Source: Candidatus Binatia bacterium (GTDB lineage: Bacteria; Desulfobacterota_B; Binatia; UBA9968; JAJDTQ01). From it: 29,577 nucleotides of DNA. The stretch covers positions 1 to 29,577 of the forward strand of contig JAJDTQ010000172.1 of the NCBI GenBank assembly GCA_022827045.1, read 5' to 3'. This document shows positions 7,148 through 16,313 of the stretch, in pieces. Under the pieces are notes generated by a model. The model was not told the origin of the DNA. It saw only the letters and a program-made list of their open reading frames with translations, and did no database searches. Made by a program: the position numbers and the translations under genes. How positions within the stretch are numbered: the stretch's first letter is position 1; each line of letters opens with the position of its first letter.

Positions 7148-8982
7148 AGACCGATCCCGCAACGCTCCGGACCGTCCTGGTCACCGACTGCGGCTCCACC
7201 ACCACCAAGGCGCTGCTGTTCCAGAAGACCGCCGAGGGCTGGCGCCAGACGTATCGGGGCGAGGCTCCTACCACCGTGGAGCAGCCGGTGGCGGACGTGA
7301 CGGTGGGGGCGCTGAACGCCTTCGCCGAGGTCGAGGAGGTGAGCGGCCATGCAATCCTGGCGCCGGATGGGGCTCGGGACGGCGCGGCCCCGTTTGTCGA
7401 GTCCGCCGACGACGCCGGGCGCGGCATCGACCTCTACCTCTCCACCAGCTCCGCCGGCGGCGGGCTGCAGATGACGGTGGCGGGCGTGGTGCGGCAGATG
7501 AGCGCGGAATCCGCGGAGCGGGCGGCCCTGAGCGCCGGCGCCATCGTGATGGACGCCATCTCCGCGGACGACGGCCGCGAGGACCACGAACGCATCCAGC
7601 GGCTGCGCCACCTGCGACCGGACATCGTGCTGCTGACCGGCGGCGTCGACGGCGGCTCCCAGGAGCACGTCGTGGAGATGGCCGAGACCCTGGTGGCGGC
7701 CTCGCCCCGGCCCCGGTTCGGCGATTCGTTGCGCCTGCCGGTGATATACGCCGGCAACCGCGACGCCACCGAAGATGTCCGGCGGATACTCGAAAAGACC
7801 GCGCAGGTGGCGGTGGTGGACAACGTCCGCCCGACCCTGGAGGCGGAGAATCTCTCGCCCGCGCGGGAAGCCATCCACGAGTTCTTCCTCGCCCACGTCA
7901 TGAGCCACTCGCCGGGCTATGACAAGCTGCTGCGGTGGACGCCGGTGCCGGTGATGCCCACGCCCGCGGCCGTGGGCGACATGGTGCGCGGCTACGCCGA
8001 GGCCGCCGGCCAGGCGGTGCTGTGCGTCGACATCGGCGGGGCCACCACCGACGTCTTCAGCGTCTTCGACAACCGCCGGGGCGAGCCCGTGTTCAACCGC
8101 ACGGTGAGCGCCAACCTGGGCATGAGCTACTCGGTGGCCAACGTCCTCATCGAGGCGGGAGCGGAGTCCATCCGGCGCTGGCTGCCGTACGAGATAGAGC
8201 CGCCGACGCTCCGCGACCGGCTGCGCAACAAGATGATTCGGCCGACCTCGATCCCGCAAACGCTGGAGGACTTGTGGCTGGAGCAGGCGGTATGCCGGGA
8301 GGCCCTGCGCCTGGCGCTCTTCCATCACCGCTCCCTGGCGGTGGGGCTCAGCGGCGTGCAGCAGCAGCGCGGCATCGCCGACATCTTTTCGCAGACCGCG
8401 AGCCGCGCGGACCTGGTGGACATGATGCGCCTCGACCTGGTCATCGGCTCCGGCGGCGTCCTGAGCCACGCCCCGGACCGCATGGGCGCCGCGCTCATGA
8501 TCCTGGAGGGCTTCGAGCTGCAAGGCTTCACGCAGATCGCCGTGGACTCCATCTTCATGATGCCGCACCTGGGGGTCCTCGCCTCGGTCCATCCCGACGC
8601 CGCCCGCGAGATCTTCCTGCACGACTGTCTCGTGAGCGTGGCCCATGCCGTGGTTCCCGTATTCCCGCGCAAGCGTCCGGCCGGGTCGGTGCTGGCGCAT
8701 GTTTCCGTGGACGGCAGGCCCGCGGGAACCATTACGGCCGGCAGGGTCGGCCACGTCGAGCTGGAACCCGGCGCCGCCGTGCGTCTCACCGTCGAGCCCG
8801 CGGGCAGGAGCATCGACGCAGGCGCCGGCGCCGGTGCGACCCTGGAACGGGAATTCACCGCCGGACTTTGCGGCGTGGTCCTGGACGGCCGCAACCGCCC
8901 GTTGCGGACTCCGGCCTCCACGGAGGAGCAGATCGTGGAACGCGACGCCGTGATGGCGGAACTGGGGCTGGCGGTATCGTGA
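7144..8982 (+). CDS. GlmL/MutL-family ASKHA ATPase
   Basis: This 612-residue protein belongs to the family named after GlmL (MutL), the accessory ATPase of coenzyme-B12 glutamate mutase. The actin/Hsp70/sugar-kinase nucleotide site is complete: phosphate-1 loop TDCGSTTTKA (residues 14-23), phosphate-2 loop VDIGGATTDVFSVF (from D296) and adenosine loop GSGGVLSH (from G435). SSAGGGLQMTVAGVV and LTGGVDGG are typical family blocks. The C-terminal 100 residues are beta-rich and Gly/Ala-rich. No glutamate mutase (GlmE/GlmS) or other B12 enzyme lies nearby. Instead it overlaps a membrane-protein gene upstream and a barrel-sandwich-like protein gene downstream by 4 bp each. I infer it powers or assembles this membrane complex, not a mutase. 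Confidence 0.9.
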   Translation: MKTDPATLRTVLVTDCGSTTTKALLFQKTAEGWRQTYRGEAPTTVEQPVADVTVGALNAFAEVEEVSGHAILAPDGARDGAAPFVESADDAGRGIDLYLSTSSAGGGLQMTVAGVVRQMSAESAERAALSAGAIVMDAISADDGREDHERIQRLRHLRPDIVLLTGGVDGGSQEHVVEMAETLVAASPRPRFGDSLRLPVIYAGNRDATEDVRRILEKTAQVAVVDNVRPTLEAENLSPAREAIHEFFLAHVMSHSPGYDKLLRWTPVPVMPTPAAVGDMVRGYAEAAGQAVLCVDIGGATTDVFSVFDNRRGEPVFNRTVSANLGMSYSVANVLIEAGAESIRRWLPYEIEPPTLRDRLRNKMIRPTSIPQTLEDLWLEQAVCREALRLALFHHRSLAVGLSGVQQQRGIADIFSQTASRADLVDMMRLDLVIGSGGVLSHAPDRMGAALMILEGFELQGFTQIAVDSIFMMPHLGVLASVHPDAAREIFLHDCLVSVAHAVVPVFPRKRPAGSVLAHVSVDGRPAGTITAGRVGHVELEPGAAVRLTVEPAGRSIDAGAGAGATLEREFTAGLCGVVLDGRNRPLRTPASTEEQIVERDAVMAELGLAVS

Positions 8983-10094
8983 CCCAGGCGTTGACACCGG
9001 CGCTTCAGGTGCTGGCCGGCACGGTGGTGCGCAAGACGCGCGAGCTTCCGGTGCCCGGCCGGATTCTGTGCGAGCGCGGCGATGCCGTGACCCCGGACGT
9101 TGTCGTGGCACGGGCCGAACTGCCGGGCGACCTGCAGATCCTGCGGATCCCGGAGACCCTGGGAATCGAGCCCTTCGAGGCCGTGAAGGGCCTCAAGGTG
9201 GACGAAGGCGACGCCGTCGCCACGGGCGACCTGTTGTGCGAGCACGTGGGCCTCTTCGGGCTGTTCCGGTCGCGCTACCAGGCGCCCGTGGACGGAACCG
9301 TGGAGTTCGTATCCCGGCGCACCGGGCACGTGGGAGTGCGGTTGGAGCCCCATGCCATCGAGCTGCGGGCCTACGTGCAGGGCACGGTGGTGGACACGGA
9401 CCCCGGCAAGTCCGTCACCGTGGAGAGCCGTGGGGCTTTCATCCAGGGGATCTTCGGGGTCGGTGGTGAGCGCTACGGTACCATCCGGCTGCTGGACGGC
9501 GGCCCCAGGACCATCGTGGGGCCTGCGAAGATACCCGCGGACGCTGCCGGACTAGTGCTGGTGGGCGGCACCCGGCCCACCCTGGAAGCCCTGCTGCAGG
9601 CCGCGGACGCCGGGGCCGCGGGTCTGATCGTCGGGTCCATCGACGACTACGCGCTGACCGGCTACCTCGGGTACGACCTCGGCATGGCCGTGACCGGCCA
9701 CGAGGAAGTCTCCATGACCGTCATCGTCACCGAGGGCTTCGGCTGGCTGCCGCTGGCCGAGCGCACCCACGCTCTGTTCCGGAGCCTCGAAGGGCGCGCC
9801 GCCTCCATAAACGGCGCCACCCAGGTGCGGGCGGGCGCCGTGCGCCCGGAGATCATCGTCGCCCGGGAGGACGCCGGCTCCGGCTCGGCGGACCGGAACC
9901 CGGCGGCCGGGCTGCGAGTCGGCGCGCCCGTCCGCATCATCCGGGAACCCCACTTCGGCGCCGCCGCCGAGGTCGTCGCGCTGCCCGCGGAACCCCGGCC
10001 CATCGCCACCGGCGCTCGCGCCCGCGTCCTGGAAGCCCGGCTCGCCAACGGCGACCTCGTCATCGTGCCCCGCGCCAACGTCGAGTTGCTGTAG
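8979..10094 (+). CDS. Barrel-sandwich-like protein, last gene of GlmL-like operon
   Basis: This 371-residue protein lacks an obvious signal peptide. The N-terminal 130 residues look like two biotinyl/lipoyl-like barrel-sandwich halves: RELPVPGRILCERGDAVTPD, then KVDEGDAVATGDLLCEH and YQAPVDGTVEFVSRRTGHV. No modifiable lysine motif is present, as in RnfC-like or adaptor hammerhead domains. The middle has Gly-rich GIFGVGGERYGTIRLL and DAAGLVLVGGTRPTLEALL. The last 50 residues (GARARVLEARLANGDLVIVP) look like a small KOW/SH3-like barrel. The GTG start lies in a GTGA overlap with the ATPase gene. I do not know the family. A scaffold or adaptor for the ATPase is a reasonable inference. Confidence 0.85.
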   Translation: MTQALTPALQVLAGTVVRKTRELPVPGRILCERGDAVTPDVVVARAELPGDLQILRIPETLGIEPFEAVKGLKVDEGDAVATGDLLCEHVGLFGLFRSRYQAPVDGTVEFVSRRTGHVGVRLEPHAIELRAYVQGTVVDTDPGKSVTVESRGAFIQGIFGVGGERYGTIRLLDGGPRTIVGPAKIPADAAGLVLVGGTRPTLEALLQAADAGAAGLIVGSIDDYALTGYLGYDLGMAVTGHEEVSMTVIVTEGFGWLPLAERTHALFRSLEGRAASINGATQVRAGAVRPEIIVAREDAGSGSADRNPAAGLRVGAPVRIIREPHFGAAAEVVALPAEPRPIATGARARVLEARLANGDLVIVPRANVELL

Positions 10095-10147
10095 CACCGC
10101 ATTCTCAGGAACAGACACAGCCTCCAGCCCCTCTCTGCAACCTCCGA

Positions 10148-10182
10148 CCCCCTCTCCCTTTGGGAGAGGGTCGGGGTGAGGG
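10148..10182 (+). repeat. REP-like repeat copy 4, short type, forward
   Basis: CCCCCTCTCCC, TTT and GGGAGAGGG form the hairpin, followed by TCGGGGTGAGGGTG. It lies 54 bp after the end of the GlmL-like operon and faces the long copy at 10198-10241. Together they could form an extended structure at the 3' end of the operon transcript. Confidence 0.85.
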
Positions 10183-10197
10183 TGCTCGGCGCGAAGG

Positions 10198-10241
10198 CCC
10201 TCACCCGGCCTTCGGCCACCCTCTCCCAGGGGGAGAGGGGC
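10198..10241 (-). repeat. REP-like repeat copy 5, long type, reverse
   Basis: CCCTCACCCGGCCTTCGGCC is followed by the CCCTCTCCC / GGGAGAGGG palindrome. It is the long partner of copy 4, 15 bp away, with the tails pointing toward each other. It is followed within 10 bp by the likely promoter of the peptide-importer operon. Confidence 0.85.
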
Positions 10242-10247
10242 TGATTG

Positions 10248-10276
10248 TTGCAATGGGGTCCCACGGCCATCATACT
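10248..10276 (+). promoter_or_regulatory. Possible sigma-70 promoter of the yej operon
   Basis: TTGCAA (10248-10253) and CATACT (10271-10276) are 17 bp apart, about 48 bp upstream of the yejA start. Each matches the consensus at four of six positions. A GTACGA direct repeat (10284-10299 region) follows. The pairing is by eye and tentative. Confidence 0.35.
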
Positions 10277-10324
10277 TGTTCGAGTACGACAAAGTACGAT
10301 AACCGCCGGGCCGAGGGAGGTTCC

Positions 10325-12172
10325 ATGCGATCGAGTCGGATATGGGGTTTGGCGCTTTCGGCGCTGGCGCTGGCCGCCACGGCAGGGTTCGCCGCTTCGA
10401 GCGACCAGGGCCGCACGAGCCACGGCATCGCCATGCACGGCGATCTCAAGTACGCGTCCGACTTCAAGCACTTCGACTACGTGAACCCGAACGCGCCCAA
10501 GGGCGGCGCCGTGCGGCTCGCGGCCATCGGCACCTATGACAGCTTCAATCCCTTCATCGTCAAGGGCAGCCCCGCGGCCGGCATCGGCGGCATCTACGAG
10601 ACCCTGATGGCCGGCTCCGCGGACGAGCCCTTCAGCGAGTACGGTCTGCTGGCCGAGAGCATCACCGTGCCCGAGGACCGCTCGTGGGTGCAGTTCAGGC
10701 TGCGGCCCGAAGCGCGCTGGCACGACGGCAAGCCGGTGACCGCCGACGACGTCATCTGGACCTTCGAAACCCTGCTGACCAAGGCCGTCCCCTTCTACCG
10801 GGGGTACTACGGCGACGTGAAGAAGGTGGACAAGCTCGACGAGCGCACCGTGCGGTTCACCTTCGGCGGCGGCACCAACCGCGAACTGCCGCTGATCCTC
10901 GGGCAACTGGTGGTGCTGCCGAGGCACTACTGGGAAACACGGGACTTCGCCAAGACGACCCTGGAGCCGCCCCTGGGCAGCGGCGCATACAGGATCGGCG
11001 CCTTCGAGCCCGGCCGCTTCGTGGAGTACGAGCGGGTGGACGACTACTGGGGGAAGGACCTCCCGGTGAACGTCGGCCGCGACAACTTCGACCGCATGCG
11101 CTACGACTACTACCGCGACGGCACGGTGTCGGTGGAAGCGTTCAAGGCCGGGGAATACGACTTCCGCTACGAGAACAGCTCCAAGAACTGGGCCACGGCC
11201 TACGATTTCCCGGCCTTGAAGCAGGGCCTGGTCAAGAAGGAGGAGATCCCCCACGACCGCTCCACGGGCATGCAGGCGTTCGCGTTGAACACCCGCCGGC
11301 CACTGTTCCAGGACCGGAAGGTACGGCAGGCGCTGGCCTACGCGTTCGACTTCGAATGGTCCAACCGCACCCTGTTCTACGGACAGTACCAGCGCAACCG
11401 CAGCTACTTCGACAACTCGGAGCTGGCGGCCACCGGCCTGCCCGGCCAGGCCGAGATGGCGATCCTCGCCCCCTACCGCGGCCGGGTTCCCGAGGAGGTC
11501 TTCACCAGGGAATACAATCCGCCGGCCACCGACGGCTCGGGCCGCATACGCGCCAACCTCCGCGAGGGGTCCAAGCTCCTGCGCGCGGCGGGCTGGTCCA
11601 TCGACAAGACCAGCCGCAAGCTCACCCACGAGGCCAGTGGGCGGGTTATGGAGTTCGAGATCCTGCTGGTGAGCCCGCTGTTCGAGCGCATCGTCCTGCC
11701 CTTCAAGAAGAACCTGGCGCGGCTCGGCATCTCGGCCACCGTGCGGACCGTGGACACCGCGCAGTACCGCCGCCGGCTGGACGACTTCGACTTCGACGTG
11801 GTCATCGGCAGCTGGGGGCAGTCCCTGTCGCCGGGAAACGAGCAGCGCGACTTCTGGGGCTCGGACTTCGCCGACAGGCAAGGCAGCCGGAACCTCATGG
11901 GCATCAAGGACCCGGTGGTGGACAAGCTGATCGAGGGCGTGGTCCACGCCCCCGACCGCAAGAGCCTGGTGAACCACGTGCGCGCGCTGGACCGCGTGCT
12001 CCAGTGGGGCCACTGGGTGATACCCCAATGGCACATCCCCTACGACCGCCTGGTGCACTGGGACCGCTTCGGCCGTCCCGAGGTCACCCCCACGCAGGGT
12101 GTGCAGTTCGACGCCTGGTGGATCGACGCCGGGAAGGTGGAGGAGCTCGAGGCGAAGCGCAAGGGGGGCTGA
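10325..12172 (+). CDS. yejA: Periplasmic peptide-binding protein, YejA type
   Basis: This 615-residue extracellular solute-binding protein of family 5 has YejA length. A Sec signal peptide is visible (MRSSRIWGLALSALALAATAGFA, cleavage near AFA/AS). The mature part opens with HGIAMHGDLKYASDFKHFDYVNPNAPKGG, characteristic of the YejA branch, followed by GTYDSFNPFIVKG and RWHDGKPVTADDVIWTFETL. YejA delivers peptides, including the Trojan-horse antibiotic microcin C, to the YejBEF inner-membrane importer. A good ribosome site (GAGGGAGG) precedes the ATG. The permease genes follow on the same strand after a 209-bp gap with two palindromic repeats. The actual substrate is unknown. Confidence 0.92.
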   Translation: MRSSRIWGLALSALALAATAGFAASSDQGRTSHGIAMHGDLKYASDFKHFDYVNPNAPKGGAVRLAAIGTYDSFNPFIVKGSPAAGIGGIYETLMAGSADEPFSEYGLLAESITVPEDRSWVQFRLRPEARWHDGKPVTADDVIWTFETLLTKAVPFYRGYYGDVKKVDKLDERTVRFTFGGGTNRELPLILGQLVVLPRHYWETRDFAKTTLEPPLGSGAYRIGAFEPGRFVEYERVDDYWGKDLPVNVGRDNFDRMRYDYYRDGTVSVEAFKAGEYDFRYENSSKNWATAYDFPALKQGLVKKEEIPHDRSTGMQAFALNTRRPLFQDRKVRQALAYAFDFEWSNRTLFYGQYQRNRSYFDNSELAATGLPGQAEMAILAPYRGRVPEEVFTREYNPPATDGSGRIRANLREGSKLLRAAGWSIDKTSRKLTHEASGRVMEFEILLVSPLFERIVLPFKKNLARLGISATVRTVDTAQYRRRLDDFDFDVVIGSWGQSLSPGNEQRDFWGSDFADRQGSRNLMGIKDPVVDKLIEGVVHAPDRKSLVNHVRALDRVLQWGHWVIPQWHIPYDRLVHWDRFGRPEVTPTQGVQFDAWWIDAGKVEELEAKRKGG

Positions 12173-12197
12173 AGGCTGACGACAGACACGGGTCCAA

Positions 12198-12242
12198 CCC
12201 CTCTCCCTCTGGGAGAGGGTGGCCGAAGGCCGGGTGAGGGCC
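12198..12242 (+). repeat. REP-like repeat copy 6, long type, forward
   Basis: CCCTCTCCC, TCT and GGGAGAGGG form the hairpin, followed by TGGCCGAAGGCCGGGTGAGGG. It lies 25 bp after yejA within the operon and pairs with the short reverse copy at 12302-12340. Hairpins of this type can protect the upstream mRNA end and so raise binding-protein output over permease output; this effect is inferred. Confidence 0.85.
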
Positions 12243-12301
12243 TCCCGATGGCCCTGCCCCTTCCGTTACATGTCCAACCCGACGGGTTGCCGGCGCCGGG
12301 C

Positions 12302-12340
12302 ACCCTCACCCCAACCCTCTCCCAGAGGGAGAGGGGGTCG
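12302..12340 (-). repeat. REP-like repeat copy 7, short type, reverse
   Basis: ACCCTCACCCCAACCCTCTC is followed by CCAGAGGGAGAGGGGG. It is the short partner of copy 6, about 60 bp away, with tails pointing inward. It lies 41 bp upstream of the yejB start. Confidence 0.85.
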
Positions 12341-12381
12341 GAGGCTGCATTCTTCCGCAGGTAAAGGGATTCGCAGGGTTC

Positions 12382-13497
12382 ATGTTCGCCTACATCATAC
12401 GCCGGCTGCTGCTGATCATTCCGACGCTGTTCGGCATCATGGTGCTGAACTTCGTGATCATCCATTCCGCGCCGGGAGGGCCGGTGGAGCAGCTCCTGGC
12501 GAAGCTCCAGCAGACCGACGTGTCGGCCACCGAACGCTTCAGCGGCGGCGGCGACCAGCGAGAGGTGGAGGCTTCGAAGCAGCAGTCGCGGGATGCCGGC
12601 GGCGGCACCGTCGGCACGTACCGCGGCGCCCGCGGCATCGACCCCGAGTTCATCAAGGAGATCGAGCGCCAGTTCGGCTTCGACAAGCCCGCCCACGAGC
12701 GCTTCTTCCTCATGATGGGGAACTTCCTGCGCTTCGACTTCGGCGACAGCTTCTTCCGCGACCGCTCGGTGGTGCAACTGGTGCTGGACAAGCTGCCGGT
12801 GTCCATCTCCCTGGGGCTCTGGACGACGCTGCTGGTGTACCTGGTCTCGATTCCCCTCGGCGTGGCCAAGGCGGTGCGCGACGGCTCGCGCTTCGACGTG
12901 TGGTCGTCCGGGGCGGTGATCGTCGGCAACGCGGTGCCGGGGTTCCTGTTCGCCATCCTGCTGATCGTGCTGTTCGCCGGCGGCCGCTATCTCGACTGGT
13001 TCCCTTTGCGCGGCCTGATATCGGACAACTGGAGCGATCTCGGCTTCTGGCAACGCATCACCGACTATCTCTGGCACATCACCCTGCCGGTGCTGTCCAT
13101 GGTCATCGGCGGCTTCGCCGGCCTCACCATGCTCACCAAGAACTCGTTCCTGGACCAGATCAACCAGCAGTACGTCATGACCGCGCGGGCCAAGGGGCTG
13201 AGCGAGCGCCGGGTGCTCTACCGCCACGTGTTTCGGAACGCCATGCTCATCGTCATCGCCGGCTTTCCCGGCGCCTTCGTCGGCATCCTGTTCACCGGCG
13301 CGCTGCTCACCGAGGTGATCTTCTCTTTGGACGGTGTCGGACTGCTTGGTTTCGAGGCGGCCATCAACCGCGACTACCCGGTGATGTTCGGCACGCTCTA
13401 CTTCTTCACCCTGCTGGGCCTGGTGATGAAGCTGGTGGAGGACCTCACCTACGTGGTGGTGGACCCGCGCATCGACTTCGAGAGCCGGGAGACCTGA
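12382..13497 (+). CDS. yejB: Peptide ABC transporter permease, YejB type
   Basis: This 371-residue inner-membrane permease is close to the usual YejB length. It opens with [20 protein letters not shown], the family's first membrane helix, and has a long loop (about residues 45-130) with [15 protein letters not shown] and [17 protein letters not shown]. The C-terminal permease domain holds the cytoplasmic EAA loop that docks onto the ATPase ([20 protein letters not shown]). It ends with [15 protein letters not shown]. It would pair with the YejE half of the fusion protein encoded 45 bp downstream. The ATG has a modest CAGGG ribosome site. Confidence 0.93.
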   Translation: MFAYIIRRLLLIIPTLFGIMVLNFVIIHSAPGGPVEQLLAKLQQTDVSATERFSGGGDQREVEASKQQSRDAGGGTVGTYRGARGIDPEFIKEIERQFGFDKPAHERFFLMMGNFLRFDFGDSFFRDRSVVQLVLDKLPVSISLGLWTTLLVYLVSIPLGVAKAVRDGSRFDVWSSGAVIVGNAVPGFLFAILLIVLFAGGRYLDWFPLRGLISDNWSDLGFWQRITDYLWHITLPVLSMVIGGFAGLTMLTKNSFLDQINQQYVMTARAKGLSERRVLYRHVFRNAMLIVIAGFPGAFVGILFTGALLTEVIFSLDGVGLLGFEAAINRDYPVMFGTLYFFTLLGLVMKLVEDLTYVVVDPRIDFESRET

Positions 13498-13542
13498 CGC
13501 CGGCGCCCCGTGGTGACCTGATCGAAAGTATTCAGCCGCCCC

Positions 13543-16302
13543 ATGACGCCCCTCAACCGAAGACGCCTGGACAACTTTCGCGCCAACCGGCGCGGGTACT
13601 GGTCGCTCCTGATCTTCAGCGGGCTGCTGTTCGTGAGCCTCTTCGCCGAGTTCGTCGCCAACGACCGGCCGCTGCTGGTGCGCTACGACGGGGCGTTCTA
13701 CGTGCCTGTGCTGGTGGACTACCCGGAAACGGAGTTCGGCGGCTTCCTGGAGTCCGATACCGACTACAGCGATCCCGAGGTCGCCGCGCTCATCGAGGAA
13801 CGCGGCTGGATCCTGTGGCCTCCCATCCGCTACAGCTACGACACCATCGCCTTCGACCTGCCGACGCCCGCGCCATCGCCGCCGAGCATCCGGAACTGGC
13901 TCGGCACCGACGACCAGGCGCGCGACGTCACCGCCCGGCTGATCTACGGATTCCGCATCTCGGTGCTGTTCGGCCTGATCCTCACCCTGGTAAGCTCGGT
14001 GGTCGGCGTCGCCGCGGGCGCCGTCCAGGGCTACTTCGGCGGCTGGCTCGACCTCCTCTTCCAGCGCTTCATCGAGATGTGGTCGGGGCTGCCGACCCTC
14101 TACCTGCTGATCATCCTGGCCAGCGTGGTGACCCCGAGCTTCTGGTGGCTGCTGGCGTTCATGCTGCTGTTCAGCTGGATGGCGCTGGTGGGCGTGGTGC
14201 GGGCCGAGTTCCTGCGCGCGCGCAACCTCGACTACGTGCGGGCGGCGCGGGCGCTGGGAGTAGGCAACCCGCGCATCATTGCCCGCCACGTGCTGCCCAA
14301 CGCCATGGTGGCGGCGCTGACTTTTCTTCCGTTCATCACCAGCGGCGCGGTGGTGACGCTCACCGCCCTGGACTTCCTCGGCTTCGGCCTGCCGCCGGGG
14401 TCCGCCTCCCTGGGCGAGTTGCTCAAGCAGGGGAAGGACAACCTGCAGGCGCCCTGGCTCGGTTTCTCCGCCTTCCTGATCATCGCGGTCATGCTGAGCC
14501 TGCTGGTGTTCATCGGCGAGGCCGTGCGCGACGCCTTCGACCCGCGCAAGACCTTCGCGCCCGAAGCCGGCGCCGAAGACGAGGCGGCCGTAACCGCGCC
14601 GGACAACGAGAGGAACGCCGGGGCCGGGCCGGGATCCGGCACGGCGTTGGTGGCCATCGAAGACCTGGCGGTTCGCTTCGGCGCCGGGGCGGGGGCGGTG
14701 GAGGCCGTGGACGGGGTCTCCCTCACCATCCGCCGAGGCGAGACCGTGGCCCTGGTGGGAGAAAGCGGCTCGGGCAAATCGGTCACCGCGTTGTCGATCC
14801 TGCAACTGCTGCCCTACCCCGCCGCCAGCCATCCGCGCGGCAGCATCCGCTTCCAGGGCACCGAGCTGCTGGGCGCCGACCCCCAGACCCTCCAGGGCAT
14901 TCGCGGCGACCGCATCGCCATGATCTTCCAGGAGCCCATGACGTCGCTGAACCCGCTCCACACCATCGAGCGCCAGATCGGCGAGACCCTGAAGCTGCAC
15001 AAGGGCCTCGACGGGCCGGCGGCCGCCGCGCGCACGGTGGAACTGCTGCGGCTCGTCGGCATCGAGGATCCCGAGCGCCGGCTCGGCTCCTACCCTCACG
15101 AGCTCTCCGGCGGACAGCGGCAGCGGGTGATGATCGCCATGGCCCTGGCCAACGAGCCGGATCTGCTCATCGCGGACGAGCCCACCACCGCCCTGGACGT
15201 GACCATCCAGGCGCAACTGCTGGCGCTGCTGGTGAGCCTGCAACGACGGCTGGGCATGGCGATCCTGTTCATCACCCACGACATGGGCATCGTGCGCAGG
15301 CTGGCCGACCGGCTGTGCATCATGCAACAGGGGAAGATCGTCGAGGCCGGAGAAACCGCCGAGGTGATGGAGCGCCCCCGGCACCCGTACACCCGGCATC
15401 TGCTGGCGGCGACGCCGAAGGGGGGGCCCGCACCGGGCGACACGGGTGACGAACCTCTGGTGGCGTGCGAGGACCTCAAGGTCTGGTATCCGGTGAAAGC
15501 GGGCATCCTTCGGCGCACGGTGGACTACATACGGGCCGTGGACGGTATCTCGGTGGAGCTTCGGGAAGGGCGCACGGTGGGGGTGGTGGGCGAGAGCGGC
15601 TCGGGCAAGACCACGCTGGGGCTGGCGCTGCTACGCCTGGTGGGCAGCAACGGTCCGATCCGATACGACGGCCGCGACATCCAGGGCCTGCGCTCCCGGA
15701 CCCTGCGACCGCTGCGGCGGGACATGCAGGTGGTCTTCCAGGATCCCTACGGATCGCTGAACCCGCGCCTGTCCGTGGCCCAGATCATCGAGGAAGGCCT
15801 GGTGGTCCACGGCCTCGGCCGCACCCCGGAGGAGCGCGAAGAGCTGATCGTGGACGCCTTGCGGGAAGTGGAGCTCGAACCCGAAGCGCGCCACCGCTAT
15901 CCCCACGAGTTTTCCGGCGGGCAGCGCCAGCGTATCGCCATCGCCCGGGCCATGGTGCTGAAACCGCGCTTCGTGGTGCTGGACGAGCCCACCTCCGCCC
16001 TCGACGTGTCGGTGCAGGCGCAGATCGTCACGTTGCTGCGCAGGCTCCAGCAGCAGCACGGCTGCGCCTACCTGTTCATCAGCCACGACCTCAAGGTGGT
16101 GCGCGCCATGAGCCACCACGTCCTGGTGGTGCACCGCGGGGTCGTGGTGGAGCAGGGGCCGGCCGCGGCCATCTTCGAGACCCCTCGTCACGAATACACC
16201 CGGGAGCTGGTGTCGGCGGCCCTCGACGGCCCTCGCCCGGCCTTCGGCCACCCTCTCCCAGAGGGAGAGGGGAAGAATCGTGGGTCTTCTGCCCCCGGGT
16301 GA
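13543..16302 (+). CDS. Fused YejE permease and YejF double ATPase
   Basis: This 919-residue protein joins two normally separate subunits. Residues 1-340 are a YejE-type permease with an N-terminal helix, a long periplasmic loop (about 42-130), a multi-helix domain and EAA-type loop [18 protein letters not shown]. Residues 341-366 are a low-complexity Ala/Glu/Gly linker. ATPase domain 1 has Walker A GESGSGKS (406-413), signature LSGGQRQR (from 521), Walker B D545/E546 and H579. ATPase domain 2 has GESGSGKTT (683-691), FSGGQRQR (from 790), D814/E815 and H848. All catalytic residues are intact and no frameshift is evident. The last 24 residues (896-919) are encoded by a REP-like repeat and its flank, so the native stop seems lost. 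Confidence 0.92.
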   Translation: MTPLNRRRLDNFRANRRGYWSLLIFSGLLFVSLFAEFVANDRPLLVRYDGAFYVPVLVDYPETEFGGFLESDTDYSDPEVAALIEERGWILWPPIRYSYDTIAFDLPTPAPSPPSIRNWLGTDDQARDVTARLIYGFRISVLFGLILTLVSSVVGVAAGAVQGYFGGWLDLLFQRFIEMWSGLPTLYLLIILASVVTPSFWWLLAFMLLFSWMALVGVVRAEFLRARNLDYVRAARALGVGNPRIIARHVLPNAMVAALTFLPFITSGAVVTLTALDFLGFGLPPGSASLGELLKQGKDNLQAPWLGFSAFLIIAVMLSLLVFIGEAVRDAFDPRKTFAPEAGAEDEAAVTAPDNERNAGAGPGSGTALVAIEDLAVRFGAGAGAVEAVDGVSLTIRRGETVALVGESGSGKSVTALSILQLLPYPAASHPRGSIRFQGTELLGADPQTLQGIRGDRIAMIFQEPMTSLNPLHTIERQIGETLKLHKGLDGPAAAARTVELLRLVGIEDPERRLGSYPHELSGGQRQRVMIAMALANEPDLLIADEPTTALDVTIQAQLLALLVSLQRRLGMAILFITHDMGIVRRLADRLCIMQQGKIVEAGETAEVMERPRHPYTRHLLAATPKGGPAPGDTGDEPLVACEDLKVWYPVKAGILRRTVDYIRAVDGISVELREGRTVGVVGESGSGKTTLGLALLRLVGSNGPIRYDGRDIQGLRSRTLRPLRRDMQVVFQDPYGSLNPRLSVAQIIEEGLVVHGLGRTPEEREELIVDALREVELEPEARHRYPHEFSGGQRQRIAIARAMVLKPRFVVLDEPTSALDVSVQAQIVTLLRRLQQQHGCAYLFISHDLKVVRAMSHHVLVVHRGVVVEQGPAAAIFETPRHEYTRELVSAALDGPRPAFGHPLPEGEGKNRGSSAPG
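16230..16272 (-). repeat. REP-like repeat copy 8, long type, reverse, within coding sequence
   Basis: CCCTCGCCCGGCCTTCGGCC is followed by CCCTCTCCC and GGGAGAGGG arms. Unlike the other copies it is read in frame, as the C-terminal tail of the YejE-YejF fusion ([15 protein letters not shown]). It pairs with the short forward copy at 16314-16348. Confidence 0.85.
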
Positions 16303-16313
16303 GGGGAAGGATT

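Noticed and set aside
6955..9111. Long antisense frame over the GlmL-like gene
   Set aside because: Its composition (His, Arg and Gly-rich, no domain blocks) is that of a shadow frame. The sense frame has all three ASKHA motifs.
10160..10324. Upstream in-frame extension of yejA
   Set aside because: It reads through repeat copies 4 and 5 and lacks a signal peptide at its start. The ATG at 10325 has a strong ribosome site and is directly followed by a signal peptide.
12040..15449. Very long open frames on both strands opposite or out of frame with the yejB and yejE-yejF genes
   Set aside because: They are low-complexity, Arg/Gly/Pro/His-rich translations typical of shadow frames in GC-rich DNA. 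The frames chosen show clear family motifs.
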